Source: Hyphomicrobiales bacterium
GTDB taxonomy: Bacteria > Pseudomonadota > Alphaproteobacteria > Rhizobiales > Aestuariivirgaceae
DNA length: 24,028 nt
Direction of reading: 5' to 3'
NCBI GenBank assembly: GCA_027030295.1
Contig: JALVFB010000292.1
Location: 1 to 24,028, forward strand
Below the pieces are notes generated by a model, which was not told where the DNA came from, did not search any database, and saw nothing but the letters and a program-made list of their open reading frames with translations. Shown piece after piece: positions 1 to 9,687 of this stretch. The first letter of the stretch is position 1, and every line of letters starts with the position of its first letter. The position numbers and the translations under genes are program-made.

Positions 1-823
<823 letters not shown>

Positions 824-861
824 GCCGCAGCACAGCCTGAACGCAGCGCGGGAGAGCGCCC

Positions 862-2028
862 ATGAATATCCACGAATATCAGGCCAAGGAAATCTTCGCC
901 GCCTTTGGCGCGCCGGTGCCGCGCGGCAAGCCCGCCTTTTCCGTGGACGAGGCCGTCAAGGTGGCGGAGGAGCTGGGCGGGCCGGTGTGGGTGGTGAAGG
1001 CGCAGATTCACGCCGGCGGGCGCGGCAAGGCCGGCGGGGTGAAGGTCTGCCGCTCCATCGACGAGGTGCGCGCCGCCGCCGAGACGCTGCTGGGCGCGGT
1101 GCTGGTGACCCCGCAGACCGGGCCGAAGGGCCGGAAAGTGCGCAAGCTGCTGGTGGAGGAAGGGCTGAACATCGAGCGCGAGCTGTATCTCTCCTGCCTG
1201 GTGGACAGGGGCGCCTCCCGCGTCGCCTTCATCGCGTCCGAAGCCGGCGGCATGGACATCGAGGAGGTGGCGAAGGAGACGCCGGAAAGGATCTTCACCA
1301 TCACCGTCGATCCCGCCTTCGGCTACAGCCCCTACGTGGGCCGCGCCATCGCCGCGAAGCTGGGCCTGCGCGGCGATCTGGCGAAGAAGTGTCAGCGGCT
1401 GGTGGCGGCGCTGTATCGCGCCTTCATCGAAAAGGACATGAGTCTGCTGGAGGTGAACCCGCTGGTGGTGACGGCGGAAGAGGAACTGATCTGCCTCGAC
1501 GCCAAGGTGAATTTCGACGACAACGGCCTGTTCCGCCACCCGGAGGTGATGGAGCTGCGCGACCCGGAGGAGGAAGACCCGCGCGAACGCGAGGCGGCGG
1601 AATATGGCCTGAGCTACATCGCGCTGGAGGGCGACATCGGCTGCATGGTCAACGGCGCGGGACTGGCCATGGCCACCATGGACATCATCAAGCTCCACGG
1701 CGGCGAGCCGGCCAACTTCCTCGACGTTGGCGGTGGCGCCACGGCCGAGAAGGTGGCCGCGGCCTTCAGGATCATCACCTCCGACGAAAACGTGCGCGCC
1801 ATTCTGGTGAACATCTTCGGCGGCATCATGCGCTGCGACGTCATCGCCGAGGGCGTGGTGCAGGCGGTGCAGGGAGCGGGGCTTTCCGTGCCGCTGGTGG
1901 TGCGGCTGGAAGGCACCAACGTGGAGCAGGGGCGGGCCATTCTCGACCAATCGGGGCTGAACATCATCTCCGCCAGCGATCTGGACGATGCCGCGCAGAA
2001 GGCCGTGGCGGCGGCGAGAGGAGCGTGA
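862..2028 (+). CDS. sucC: Succinyl-CoA synthetase (ADP-forming) beta subunit
   Basis: Beta subunit of succinyl-CoA synthetase, an ATP-grasp enzyme that with SucD converts succinyl-CoA, ADP (or GDP) and phosphate to succinate, CoA and ATP (or GTP). The protein has 388 residues, normal for the family. The N-terminus [20 protein letters not shown] is typical, the nucleotide-binding [17 protein letters not shown] lies near residues 45-60, and the conserved C-terminal part includes [13 protein letters not shown] and [16 protein letters not shown]. The start is supported by GGGAGAG about 6 bases upstream. Only three bases separate the stop from the sucD start, so the subunits are very likely co-translated from one mRNA. 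Nucleotide preference (ATP or GTP) cannot be read safely from the sequence. Confidence 0.97.
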   Translation: MNIHEYQAKEIFAAFGAPVPRGKPAFSVDEAVKVAEELGGPVWVVKAQIHAGGRGKAGGVKVCRSIDEVRAAAETLLGAVLVTPQTGPKGRKVRKLLVEEGLNIERELYLSCLVDRGASRVAFIASEAGGMDIEEVAKETPERIFTITVDPAFGYSPYVGRAIAAKLGLRGDLAKKCQRLVAALYRAFIEKDMSLLEVNPLVVTAEEELICLDAKVNFDDNGLFRHPEVMELRDPEEEDPREREAAEYGLSYIALEGDIGCMVNGAGLAMATMDIIKLHGGEPANFLDVGGGATAEKVAAAFRIITSDENVRAILVNIFGGIMRCDVIAEGVVQAVQGAGLSVPLVVRLEGTNVEQGRAILDQSGLNIISASDLDDAAQKAVAAARGA

Positions 2029-2031
2029 ACC

Positions 2032-2907
2032 ATGGCCATACTGGTAGACGAGAACACCCGCGTCATCACGCAAGGGATCACCGGCGCGCAGGGCACGTTC
2101 CACACCGAGCAGGCGCTGGAATACGGCACGAAGATGGTCGGCGGCGTCACGCCGGGCAAGGGCGGCATGACGCACCTGGGGCTGCCCGTGTTCGACACCG
2201 TGCGCGAGGCGCGCGAGGCCACCGGCGCCGATGCCACGGTCATCTACGTGCCGCCGGCCTTCGCGGCGGACGCCATCATGGAGGCCATCGACGCGGAAAT
2301 GCCGCTCATCGTGTGCATCACCGAGGGCATCCCGGTGCTCGACATGGTGCGGGTGAAGCGGGCGCTGGCCGGTTCGAAATCGCGTCTCATCGGGCCGAAT
2401 TGCCCCGGCATCATCACGCCGGAGGCGTGCAAGATCGGCATCATGCCGGGCTACATTCACAAGCGCGGCTCGGTGGGCATCGTCTCGCGCTCCGGCACGC
2501 TGACCTACGAGGCGGTGAAGCAGACCACCGACGTCGGGCTGGGCCAGAGCACCTGCATCGGCATCGGCGGCGATCCGGTGAAGGGCATGGATTTCATCGA
2601 CTGCCTGGAGCTGTTCTACGCCGATGACGAGACGCGGCAGATCGTGCTCATCGGCGAGATCGGCGGCACTTCCGAGGAAGAGGCCGCCCGGTTCATAAAG
2701 GACCAGAAAGGGAGGAAGCCCGTGGTTGCCTACATCGCGGGGCTGACCGCGCCGCCGGGCCGGCGCATGGGCCATGCCGGGGCCATCATCTCCGGCGGCA
2801 AGGGCACGGCGGAGGCCAAGATCGAGGCGCTGGAAGCGGCCGGCGTCACCGTGGTGCGTTCGCCGGCGCGCATCGGTCAGGCCATCGCGGAGCTGGCGCG
2901 CGGCTGA
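2032..2907 (+). CDS. sucD: Succinyl-CoA synthetase alpha subunit
   Basis: Alpha subunit of succinyl-CoA synthetase, which carries the CoA-binding domain and the transiently phosphorylated histidine. It has 291 residues. The N-terminal Rossmann-type CoA domain shows [18 protein letters not shown] and the [10 protein letters not shown] loop. The middle has [10 protein letters not shown], and the C-terminal ligase domain has [19 protein letters not shown] with the phospho-histidine at about residue 248. It follows sucC at three bases. After its stop comes an unusually long intra-operon gap of 261 bases before sucA, filled by two large hairpins; elsewhere in this unit the gaps are 3-146 bases. 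Confidence 0.97.
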   Translation: MAILVDENTRVITQGITGAQGTFHTEQALEYGTKMVGGVTPGKGGMTHLGLPVFDTVREAREATGADATVIYVPPAFAADAIMEAIDAEMPLIVCITEGIPVLDMVRVKRALAGSKSRLIGPNCPGIITPEACKIGIMPGYIHKRGSVGIVSRSGTLTYEAVKQTTDVGLGQSTCIGIGGDPVKGMDFIDCLELFYADDETRQIVLIGEIGGTSEEEAARFIKDQKGRKPVVAYIAGLTAPPGRRMGHAGAIISGGKGTAEAKIEALEAAGVTVVRSPARIGQAIAELARG

Positions 2908-2947
2908 TCCTTCCCTTCGTTGGCAACCGCCGGAAAGGAGCATCCCC

Positions 2948-3172
2948 ATGATTTCCGGCTCGACATCCCTTCCATCCGTTACAGGGCTTTTGCCTGTGGC
3001 CATGGCATGTCAAGGGGCATGCCCGCTTCGCGGCGCCGAAGGCGCCCTTGACATGCCATGGCCACAGGCACACGCTGAGCTCGCCCTCCCCGCCGGGAAA
3101 GAAAAACGAGCCTCCGTCTCGTTTTTCTTTCCCGGCGGGGAGGGCAATTCCATTTCGGAGCAAGGGCCATGA
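2948..3172 (+). CDS. Possible small ORF bridging sucD and sucA (unproven)
   Basis: A 74-codon frame starts at an ATG preceded by a strong ribosome-binding site (AAAGGAG, 7 bases upstream) and runs through both large hairpins of the sucD-sucA gap. Its TGA overlaps the sucA ATG as ATGA. The predicted protein has no recognisable domain and is largely hairpin-derived sequence. Two readings are possible: a translated leader that opens the hairpins and couples translation to sucA, or the relic of a former sucA start displaced by insertion of the palindromes. The ATGA overlap is weak evidence, because any gene beginning ATGA contains it and GC-rich frames stay open by chance. The strong ribosome-binding site is the main reason to list it. 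Confidence 0.28.
   Translation: MISGSTSLPSVTGLLPVAMACQGACPLRGAEGALDMPWPQAHAELALPAGKEKRASVSFFFPGGEGNSISEQGP
2991..3070. repeat. Palindromic element, family A, copy 1 (sucD-sucA gap)
   Basis: Perfect 26-base inverted repeat: arms at 2991-3016 and 3045-3070, with a 28-base loop. The inner part of each arm reads GGCATGTCAAGGG on the left and its complement on the right. The loop carries CCGCTTCGCGGC at 3023-3034, itself able to form a small hairpin. The second copy, between efp and suhB, has the same arm length, the same core and the same loop motif in the same orientation relative to transcription, but different outer arms. No U-run follows the stem, so it is not a standard terminator. Confidence 0.9.
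3083..3145. repeat. Perfect 28-bp hairpin upstream of sucA (companion hairpin B1)
   Basis: Arms at 3083-3110 and 3118-3145 are exact reverse complements, with only a 7-base loop (CCTCCGT). The stem mixes a GC-rich outer part (GCCCTCCCCGCCGGG) with an A/T-rich inner part (AAAGAAAAACGAG). It begins 12 bases after family A copy 1 and ends 23 bases before the sucA start, leaving the sucA ribosome-binding site (GGAG at 3157-3160) free. The run of T residues lies inside the stem rather than after it, so intrinsic termination is not obvious. RNA processing or mRNA protection is more plausible. Confidence 0.92.
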
Positions 3173-6100
3173 CGGCGGACACAACTCTCGAACCGCAAGC
3201 GGACGTGGTGGCGCAGGTCGCCGAGCTGGCGGGCGCCGAGCCGGAATATGTCGAACACCTGTATCTGCGCTGGCTGAAGAACCCGCAGTCGGTGGATCCC
3301 GAATGGCAGCGGCTGTTCGCCGCCGTGCATGACGATCCGGAGGCGGTGGAGCGCGACGTGAAAGGCCCCTCCTGGGCGCGCGCCGACTGGCCGCCGCGCC
3401 CGGCCGACGATCTTATCGCCGCGCTCGATTACGACTGGTCGCATCTCGAGGCCGAAATGGCCGGGAAGATCAGGGTCGCGGGGCGGAAGAGCGGCGAGGT
3501 CTGCCCGCCGGACGAACTCAAGGCGCGGGCCAAGGATTCGGTGCGCGCGCTCATGCTCATCCGCGCCTACCGCGTGCGCGGCCACCTGATCGCCGATCTC
3601 GACCCCCTGCGCCTGCGCGAGCCGGAGCCGCACCCGGAACTGAGGCCGGAAACCTATGGGTTTCGCACGCCGGAAGACCGCAAGCGCACCATCTATCTGG
3701 ACGGCGTGCTGGGGCTGGACTGGGGCACCATCGACGATGTGCTGGCCATTCTCAAGCGCACCTATTGCGGCCATCTCGGCTGGGAGTTCATGCACATCGC
3801 CGACCCGCAGCAGAAGGCGTGGATACAGGAGCGCATCGAGGGGCCGGACAAGGAAATCGAGTTCACCAGCCTGGGCAAGAAGACGATTCTGGAGCGCCTC
3901 ATCCAGGCCGAGGAATTCGAGCGCTTCCTGCACCGCAAATATATCGGCACCAAGCGCTTTTCGCTGGAGGGCGCGGAGAGCATCATCCCGGCGCTGGAGC
4001 AGGTCATAAAGCGCGGCGGTCAGCTGGGCGTGCGCACCATCTCCATGGGCATGGCCCATCGCGGCCGGCTGAACGTGCTGGCCAACGTCATGGGCAAGCC
4101 CTATCGCGCCATCTTCAGCGAGTTCACCGGCGAGGAGCCGCGCCCCGGCGATGCGGTGGACACCGGCGACGTGAAATACCACCTCGGCGCCTCGTCCGAC
4201 CGCGTGTTCGACAACAACGAGGTGCACATCTCGCTGGCGTCGAACCCTTCGCATCTGGAAATCGTCGATCCGGTGGTGCTGGGCAAGGCGCGTGCATTGC
4301 AGGACGCCTGTGGCGATATGGAGCGCACCCACATCATGCCCTTGCTGCTTCACGGCGACGCGGCGTTCGCCGGGCAGGGCGTGGTGGCGGAATGTTTCGC
4401 CCTTTCCGACGTCTCCGGTCATCGCACCGGCGGCTCGCTGCATTTCATCATCAACAACCAGATCGGGTTCACCACCTCGCCCATCTGGGGGCGCTCCTCG
4501 CCCTATCCCTCGGATGTGGCCAAGATGGCCGGCGCGCCCATCATCCACGTCAACGGCGACGACCCGGAAGCGGTGGTCTTCGCCGCGCGGGTGGCCACCG
4601 AGTTCCGCCAAATCTTTCACAAGCCGGTGGTGGTGGACATGTTCTGCTATCGCCGCCACGGCCATAACGAGGCGGACGAACCGGCCTTCACCCAGCCGTT
4701 GATGTATCGGCGCATCGGGGAGCATCCCTCGGTGGTGGAAATCTATGGCCACCAGCTCATCCGCGAGGGGCTGGTGACGGAAGAGGAAGTGCAGGCCATG
4801 CGCCGGCGCTTCCGCGCCCTGCTGGAACGCGAGTTCGAGGCGGCGGAGAACTGGCGGCCCGCGGTGCGTTCTCCCGGTGGCCTGTGGCGGGGTTACAAGT
4901 CGCCGGCGATTACCACCATGGACGATCCGCGCCCCGGACAGACGGGCGTGGACGAAGAGCTGCTGCGCAAGGTGGGCGAGGCCATCACCCGCATTCCGGA
5001 GGGGTTTCACATCCACCCGACGCTGAAGCGCATCATCGAGGCCCGCCGCAAGGCCATCGGGGAAGGCAGGGGCATCGACTGGGCCACCGCCGAGCAACTG
5101 GCTTTCGGCACGTTGCTCATGGAGGGCTATCGCGTGCGCCTTTCCGGGCAGGACGTGCGCCGCGGCACCTTTTCGCAGCGCCATGCGGTGTGGACGGATC
5201 AACAGACGGACGAGCCCTACATCCCGCTCAACCACATCGATGCGAACCAGCCGCAGAAGGCGGATTTCATCGATTCCATCCTGTCGGAAGAGGCGGTGCT
5301 GGGCTTCGAATACGGCTACTCGGTGGCCGATCCGGGCGTGCTGGTGCTGTGGGAGGCGCAGTTCGGCGACTTCGCCAACGGCGCGCAGGTGGTGTTCGAT
5401 CAGTTCATCTCCTCCGCCGAGCGCAAGTGGCACCGCATGAGCGGCATCACCTGCCTGTTGCCGCACGGCTTCGAGGGGCAGGGGCCGGAACATTCCTCCG
5501 CCCGCATGGAGCGCTACCTGCAATTGTGCGCGCAGGACAACATGCAGGTCGCCAACTGCACCACGCCGGCCAACTATTTCCACATCCTGCGCCGGCAGAT
5601 GAAGCGCGACTTTCGCAAACCGCTGATCCTGTTCACGCCCAAGTCATTGTTGCGCCACCCGCTGGTGGTGTCCGATTTCGCCGACATGGGGCCGGACAGC
5701 GCCTTCTGTCGCACGCTCACCGACGACGCCGAGCGGCGGCCGGAAACGACGTCCATCAGGCTGGCGGCGGACGAGAAGATCCGGCGGGTGATCCTGTGCA
5801 CCGGCAAGATCTATTACGACCTCTTCGCCGAGCGCGAGAAGCGCGGCATCGACGATGTCTATCTCATGCGCATAGAGCAGCTCTATCCGTTCCCGCACCG
5901 GCTGCTGGTGAGCGAGCTGGAGCGCTTCGCGAAACAGGCCGAGTTCGTCTGGTGTCAGGAAGAGCCGTGGAACATGGGCGCGTGGAACTTCGTGGAGCAT
6001 CATCTGGAATGGGTGCTCACCACCATCGACGCCAGGCAGAAACGCCCGGCCTACGTGGGGCGGCCCGCGTCGGCCTCGCCGGCCACCGGCTATTATCGCA

Positions 6101-6189
6101 AGCACCTGAAGGAACAGCAGAAACTTCTGGAGCAGGCGCTCGGCGAGGAACCCATCGTCGGCCGCGCCCGGGGCTCCAGCATCGTCTGA
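3169..6189 (+). CDS. sucA: 2-oxoglutarate dehydrogenase E1 component
   Basis: Thiamine-diphosphate-dependent E1o, which decarboxylates 2-oxoglutarate and transfers the succinyl group to the lipoyl arm of SucB. It has 1006 residues, at the long end of the family. The N-terminal E2-binding helix is seen at about residues 30-50 ([20 protein letters not shown]). It is followed by [12 protein letters not shown] near 295, HLGASSDR near 338, [12 protein letters not shown] near 354, [11 protein letters not shown] near 430, NGDDPEAV near 465 (ThDP/metal site) and [17 protein letters not shown] near 495. The C-terminal half shows [18 protein letters not shown] near 729 and [13 protein letters not shown] near 775. 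The start follows GGAG at 8 bases. A 31-base gap leads to sucB. Confidence 0.98.
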   Translation: MTADTTLEPQADVVAQVAELAGAEPEYVEHLYLRWLKNPQSVDPEWQRLFAAVHDDPEAVERDVKGPSWARADWPPRPADDLIAALDYDWSHLEAEMAGKIRVAGRKSGEVCPPDELKARAKDSVRALMLIRAYRVRGHLIADLDPLRLREPEPHPELRPETYGFRTPEDRKRTIYLDGVLGLDWGTIDDVLAILKRTYCGHLGWEFMHIADPQQKAWIQERIEGPDKEIEFTSLGKKTILERLIQAEEFERFLHRKYIGTKRFSLEGAESIIPALEQVIKRGGQLGVRTISMGMAHRGRLNVLANVMGKPYRAIFSEFTGEEPRPGDAVDTGDVKYHLGASSDRVFDNNEVHISLASNPSHLEIVDPVVLGKARALQDACGDMERTHIMPLLLHGDAAFAGQGVVAECFALSDVSGHRTGGSLHFIINNQIGFTTSPIWGRSSPYPSDVAKMAGAPIIHVNGDDPEAVVFAARVATEFRQIFHKPVVVDMFCYRRHGHNEADEPAFTQPLMYRRIGEHPSVVEIYGHQLIREGLVTEEEVQAMRRRFRALLEREFEAAENWRPAVRSPGGLWRGYKSPAITTMDDPRPGQTGVDEELLRKVGEAITRIPEGFHIHPTLKRIIEARRKAIGEGRGIDWATAEQLAFGTLLMEGYRVRLSGQDVRRGTFSQRHAVWTDQQTDEPYIPLNHIDANQPQKADFIDSILSEEAVLGFEYGYSVADPGVLVLWEAQFGDFANGAQVVFDQFISSAERKWHRMSGITCLLPHGFEGQGPEHSSARMERYLQLCAQDNMQVANCTTPANYFHILRRQMKRDFRKPLILFTPKSLLRHPLVVSDFADMGPDSAFCRTLTDDAERRPETTSIRLAADEKIRRVILCTGKIYYDLFAEREKRGIDDVYLMRIEQLYPFPHRLLVSELERFAKQAEFVWCQEEPWNMGAWNFVEHHLEWVLTTIDARQKRPAYVGRPASASPATGYYRKHLKEQQKLLEQALGEEPIVGRARGSSIV

Positions 6190-6220
6190 ACATGGTTCAC
6201 CACGCAATGGGATACCGGTC

Positions 6221-7444
6221 ATGAGAATCGATGTGAAAGTTCCGAGCCTTGGCGAATCCGTCACGTCGGCCACGGTGGGCCGCTGGCTGAAGAAGGCGGG
6301 CGAGGCGGTGGCGGAAGACGAACCGCTGGTGGAGCTGGAAACCGACAAGGTGACGGTGGAGGTGCCCTCGCCGCGGGCCGGCGTGCTCGAGGAGGTGCTG
6401 GCGGAAGAGGGCCAGGAGGTGGCGGTGGGCGCGGTGATCGCCCGCATCGGGGAGGGCGAAGGCGTGGCCGCCCCCGCCCCGGCGCCAGCGGCGGAAGAGA
6501 AGACGCCCGCGGCGGAGAAGCAGGAAGCGCCGGCGCCTGCCGCCGAGGAAAAGGAAGCGCCGGTGGAACGCCCCGCCACGCCGGCGCCCGCCACCGGCGC
6601 GAAAGCGCGCATCTCGAGGGAAGAGGCGTTGGCGCAACTGACGCAGCCTGCGCCGGCGGCACAATCCGCCATGCCGTCCACCGCCACGCCGCCGCCGCAG
6701 GAAGTGGTGCGCACGCCGCGCCGCGTGCCGCCCCAGGATGCCGCGCGCGAGGAGCGGGTGAGGATGTCGCGCCTGCGCATGACCATAGCGCGCAGGCTGA
6801 AGGAGGCGCAGAACACCGCCGCCATGCTCACCACCTTCAACGAGGTGGACATGACGGAGGTCATCGCCCTGCGCCAGCAGTATCGCGAGCTGTTCCAGCG
6901 CAAGCACGGGGTGAAGCTGGGCTTCATGAGCTTCTTCGTGCGCGCCGTCACCAATGCGCTGAAGGAAATCCCGCAGCTCAACGCCGAGATCGATGGCGAC
7001 GAGATCGTCTACAAGAACTACTATCACATCGGCGTCGCCGTGGGCACCGAGCGCGGCCTGGTGGTGCCGGTGGTGCGCGAGGCGGATACGCTCTCATTGG
7101 CCGAAATCGAGAAGGCCATCGGCGACTTCGCCCAGCGGGCGCGCGCCGGCACGCTCAAGCTGGAGGAGATGACCGGCGGCACCTTCACCATCACCAACGG
7201 CGGCGTCTATGGCTCGCTGATGTCCACGCCCATCCTCAACCTGCCGCAGACGGGCATTCTGGGCATGCACAAGATCATGCAGCGGCCGATGGTCATGGAA
7301 GACGGCTCCATTCAGGCGCGGCCCATGATGTATCTGGCGCTGACCTATGATCACCGCATCGTGGACGGGCGCGAGGCCGTTACCTTCCTGGTGCGGGTGA
7401 AGGAGTTTCTGGAAGATCCGAAGCGGATGATCCTGGACTTGTGA
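6221..7444 (+). CDS. sucB: Dihydrolipoyl succinyltransferase (E2o), E3-binding domain degenerate
   Basis: Core E2 subunit of the 2-oxoglutarate dehydrogenase complex: it carries the lipoyl arm and transfers succinyl to CoA. It has 407 residues. The lipoyl domain spans about 1-77, with the lipoylated lysine in ETDKVTVEV (Lys43). A long Ala/Pro/Glu linker follows, and the catalytic domain starts near 177 ([17 protein letters not shown]), with the catalytic His378 and Asp382 in TYDHRIVDG. The usual peripheral subunit-binding domain is not intact. Only its tail is recognisable ([15 protein letters not shown], 126-140, matching the family's G..GR[IL][ST]REDV.. end), and the expected SPA.R.L..E..[IL]D..I.G half is replaced by Pro/Ala sequence. 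The upstream ribosome-binding site is weak. A palindromic repeat separates it from lpd. Confidence 0.96.
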   Translation: MRIDVKVPSLGESVTSATVGRWLKKAGEAVAEDEPLVELETDKVTVEVPSPRAGVLEEVLAEEGQEVAVGAVIARIGEGEGVAAPAPAPAAEEKTPAAEKQEAPAPAAEEKEAPVERPATPAPATGAKARISREEALAQLTQPAPAAQSAMPSTATPPPQEVVRTPRRVPPQDAAREERVRMSRLRMTIARRLKEAQNTAAMLTTFNEVDMTEVIALRQQYRELFQRKHGVKLGFMSFFVRAVTNALKEIPQLNAEIDGDEIVYKNYYHIGVAVGTERGLVVPVVREADTLSLAEIEKAIGDFAQRARAGTLKLEEMTGGTFTITNGGVYGSLMSTPILNLPQTGILGMHKIMQRPMVMEDGSIQARPMMYLALTYDHRIVDGREAVTFLVRVKEFLEDPKRMILDL

Positions 7445-7453
7445 ACATCACCT

Positions 7454-7535
7454 CGTCACCCCGGCGAAAGCCGGGGTCTCGCGCCATGAACGCATGAGTC
7501 CGATGTGCGAGATTCCGGCTTTCGCCGGAATGACG
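7454..7535. repeat. Inverted pair of GAAA mini-hairpins (REP-like repeat)
   Basis: Arms at 7454-7482 and 7507-7535 are reverse complements except at four positions. Each arm is itself a small hairpin: CCCCGGC-GAAA-GCCGGGG on the left and TTCCGGC-TTTC-GCCGGAA on the right. The four mismatches between arms are exactly compensated inside each mini-hairpin (CC/GG on the left, TT/AA on the right). The wording, with GTCATTCCGGCGAAAGCCGG-type units facing each other, is that of a widespread proteobacterial REP-like intergenic palindrome. It lies in the 146-base gap between sucB and lpd, upstream of the lpd ribosome-binding site. Confidence 0.88.
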
Positions 7536-7590
7536 GAGAGGGCGAGAATGACGGGAAGAAATGTCGAGAACCGGCAAAATGGAGCAAGGC

Positions 7591-9000
7591 ATGACCGATC
7601 GTTTCGACGTGCTCATCATCGGCGCCGGGCCGGGGGGATACGTATGCGCCATCCGCTGCGCCCAACTGGGGCTGAAAGTGGCGGTGGTGGAACGCCGCGA
7701 AACGCTGGGCGGCACCTGCCTGAACGTCGGCTGCATCCCCTCCAAGGCGCTGTTGCACGTTTCCGAGCGGCTGGAGGAGGCACGCGAGCAGTTCGCCGAA
7801 ATGGGCATCGTCGGCTGCACGCCGCGCATCGATGTCGCCCAGCTCATGGCATACAAGAACCAGGTGGTGGAGGCCAACGTCCGGGGGCTGGCCGCGCTGT
7901 TCAAGAAGAACGGCATCGCCCATCTGCGCGGCACCGCCCGCATCATCGCGCCGGACGCGGTGGAAGTGCGTGACGAACCCGGCGAGGAGCCGCTGGTGAT
8001 CTCCGCCGGCGCCATCGTCATTGCCACCGGTTCGGCGCCGGTCACCCTGCCCGGCGTGAAGGTGGACGGCGAACGCGTGGTCACCTCCACCGAGGCGCTT
8101 TCCTTCGACGCCGTGCCCACGTCAATGGCCGTCATCGGCGGCGGCATCATCGGGCTGGAGCTTGGCTCGGTGTGGCGGCGATTGGGGGCGGAGGTCACCA
8201 TCATCGAATACGGCGACACGATCCTGCCCGGCTGGGACGCCGACATTCGCAAGACGCTGCAACGCGAGCTGAAGAAGCAGGGCATGCGCCTGCGCACCGG
8301 CCATGCCGTGACCGCCGCGCGGGCGGACGACGGCGCGGCGCTGGTGGAGATGGAGAAGCGCAAGGACGGCACCACGCACACGCTGCGCGCCGAGCGCGTG
8401 CTCATGGCCGTGGGCCGCCGGCCCTACACGGAAGGGCTGGGGCTGGAAAACGTCGGCATCGAGACGGACGAACGCGGCTTCATCCCCGTCAACGACGCCT
8501 TCGAGACGGCGGCCAGGGGCGTCTACGCCATCGGCGACGTCATCGGCAACCCGATGCTGGCGCACAAGGCCGAGGAAGAAGGCCATGCGCTGGCCGAACT
8601 GCTGGCCGGGCAGAAGGCGGCGGTGAACTACGCGCTCATTCCGTCGGTGCTCTACACCGCGCCGGAGGCGGCGTCGGTCGGCTTCACGGAGGAGGAACTG
8701 AAGAAGGCCGGCGTGGACTACGCGAAGGGGATGTTCCACTTCCGCGGCAACGGCCGGGCGCGGGCCATGAACGCGGTGGCCGGCTTCGTGAAGATTCTCG
8801 CGCACAGGGAGACGGGGCGCATCCTGGGCGCGCATGTCCTCGGCCCCATGGCCGGCGAGATGATCCACGAGCTGGCCGCCTTCATGCACGTGGGCGGCAC
8901 GGCGCGCGATCTGGCCCACATGAACCACGCGCATCCCACGCTGTCGGAAGCGGTGCGCGAGGCGGCCATGGCCACCTTCGGCAAGCCCATTCACGCTTAA
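7591..9000 (+). CDS. lpd: Dihydrolipoamide dehydrogenase (E3)
   Basis: FAD-dependent dihydrolipoyl dehydrogenase, which reoxidises the lipoyl arm of SucB with NAD. It has 469 residues from the ATG chosen because GGAG lies 6 bases upstream; an ATG 12 bases earlier overlaps that site. The FAD loop GAGPGG is at residues 11-16. The redox disulfide GGTCLNVGCIPSK gives Cys43 and Cys48. The NAD domain has the loop GGGIIGLELGSVWRRLGAEVTIIE, the second FAD contact is YAIGDVIG, and the C-terminal catalytic dyad HPTLSE gives His448 and Glu453. It closes the TCA unit. Only 24 bases separate it from the convergent DUF4167 gene, and no terminator hairpin is evident there. Confidence 0.97.
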   Translation: MTDRFDVLIIGAGPGGYVCAIRCAQLGLKVAVVERRETLGGTCLNVGCIPSKALLHVSERLEEAREQFAEMGIVGCTPRIDVAQLMAYKNQVVEANVRGLAALFKKNGIAHLRGTARIIAPDAVEVRDEPGEEPLVISAGAIVIATGSAPVTLPGVKVDGERVVTSTEALSFDAVPTSMAVIGGGIIGLELGSVWRRLGAEVTIIEYGDTILPGWDADIRKTLQRELKKQGMRLRTGHAVTAARADDGAALVEMEKRKDGTTHTLRAERVLMAVGRRPYTEGLGLENVGIETDERGFIPVNDAFETAARGVYAIGDVIGNPMLAHKAEEEGHALAELLAGQKAAVNYALIPSVLYTAPEAASVGFTEEELKKAGVDYAKGMFHFRGNGRARAMNAVAGFVKILAHRETGRILGAHVLGPMAGEMIHELAAFMHVGGTARDLAHMNHAHPTLSEAVREAAMATFGKPIHA

Positions 9001-9024
9001 AGGAATGGTTCCTGCGAATGGTAA

Positions 9025-9687
9025 TCAGCCCGCTTCGGGCGCCGGTGGCTGTTCGTCGGTTGGCGTGTCGTCGGCGGCCGGGGCGTCCTTCGCCGCCGCA
9101 TCGGCGCCGTTGCTCTTGCGGGCGCGGGTGGCGCGGCGGCGGCGGGTGGTTCTGGGTTTCTTCCCGGCCTCTTCGGTCGTTTCTTCCGTTGACGCCACGG
9201 GCGTGGCCAGGAAGGAAGGCGGGCTTTCGCCCCAGGGCTGCTCCGCGTCCGGCGCATCCGTTTCCCGTGGTGGTTCCGTGGCGGCTTCCGCCGCGGCCGC
9301 ATCGGTGGCGTCGGTGGGCAGCACCACCACTTCCGCCGCCGGTTGTTCGGCGTCGGCATCCGGCGTTTCCGCGCCGCCATTGCCCTTGCGCCGCGCCGCG
9401 GCTTCCTGACGACGCTGCTCCTGCTGCTGGCGGCGCGCCTGCATCTGCTCCTGGGCGGCGGAGATGATGCGCAGATAATGTTCCGCGTGCTGGAAATAGT
9501 TTTCCGCCTTCACGGTGTCACCGGCGGAGAGAGCGTCACGGCCGAGCTGGGTATACTTGTCCACGATCTGCTGCGGGGTGCCGCGCACCTTCACGTCCGG
9601 CCCGTTGCTCTCATAAACCTTGTTGGCGGGGTTCGGCTGCCGCCGCGCACGCATGCGCGACCGGTTCCTGTGCTGTGGTTGTCTCAT
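9025..9687 (-). CDS. DUF4167 domain protein
   Basis: A 220-residue protein of unknown function from a family found almost only in Alphaproteobacteria. The N-terminus is Arg/Gln/Asn-rich (MRQPQHRNRSRMRARRQPNP). The conserved DUF4167 core covers about 24-75, with YESNGPDVKVRGTPQQIVDK and FQHAEHYLRIISAAQEQ. The rest is a low-complexity, probably disordered tail: first acidic and Ala-rich, then Arg/Lys-rich (RTTRRRRATRARKSNG), then acidic again. The basic ends suggest, without proof, nucleic-acid binding. The order prfA-prmC-DUF4167 is common in the class. It is convergent with lpd. The ribosome-binding site is weak. A candidate promoter about 270 bases upstream implies a long leader. Confidence 0.9.
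   Translation of the reverse strand: MRQPQHRNRSRMRARRQPNPANKVYESNGPDVKVRGTPQQIVDKYTQLGRDALSAGDTVKAENYFQHAEHYLRIISAAQEQMQARRQQQEQRRQEAAARRKGNGGAETPDADAEQPAAEVVVLPTDATDAAAAEAATEPPRETDAPDAEQPWGESPPSFLATPVASTEETTEEAGKKPRTTRRRRATRARKSNGADAAAKDAPAADDTPTDEQPPAPEAG

Noticed and set aside
3083..3145. Intrinsic terminator between sucD and sucA
   Set aside because: The T-run lies inside the stem and the stem is followed by AATTCCATTT, not a U-run. The genes belong to one functional unit.
2991..3145. CRISPR or insertion-sequence remnant in the sucD-sucA gap
   Set aside because: There are no direct repeats with spacers and no transposase. The structure is two inverted repeats.
3010..5583. Very long open frame on the minus strand, antisense to sucA (857 codons)
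   Set aside because: Its translation is a His/Arg/Leu/Ala-rich shadow of sucA without any domain. Long antisense frames are expected in GC-rich coding DNA.
9001..9024. Terminator after lpd (AGGAA-TGG-TTCCT)
   Set aside because: Only five pairs and no U-run; too weak to call.
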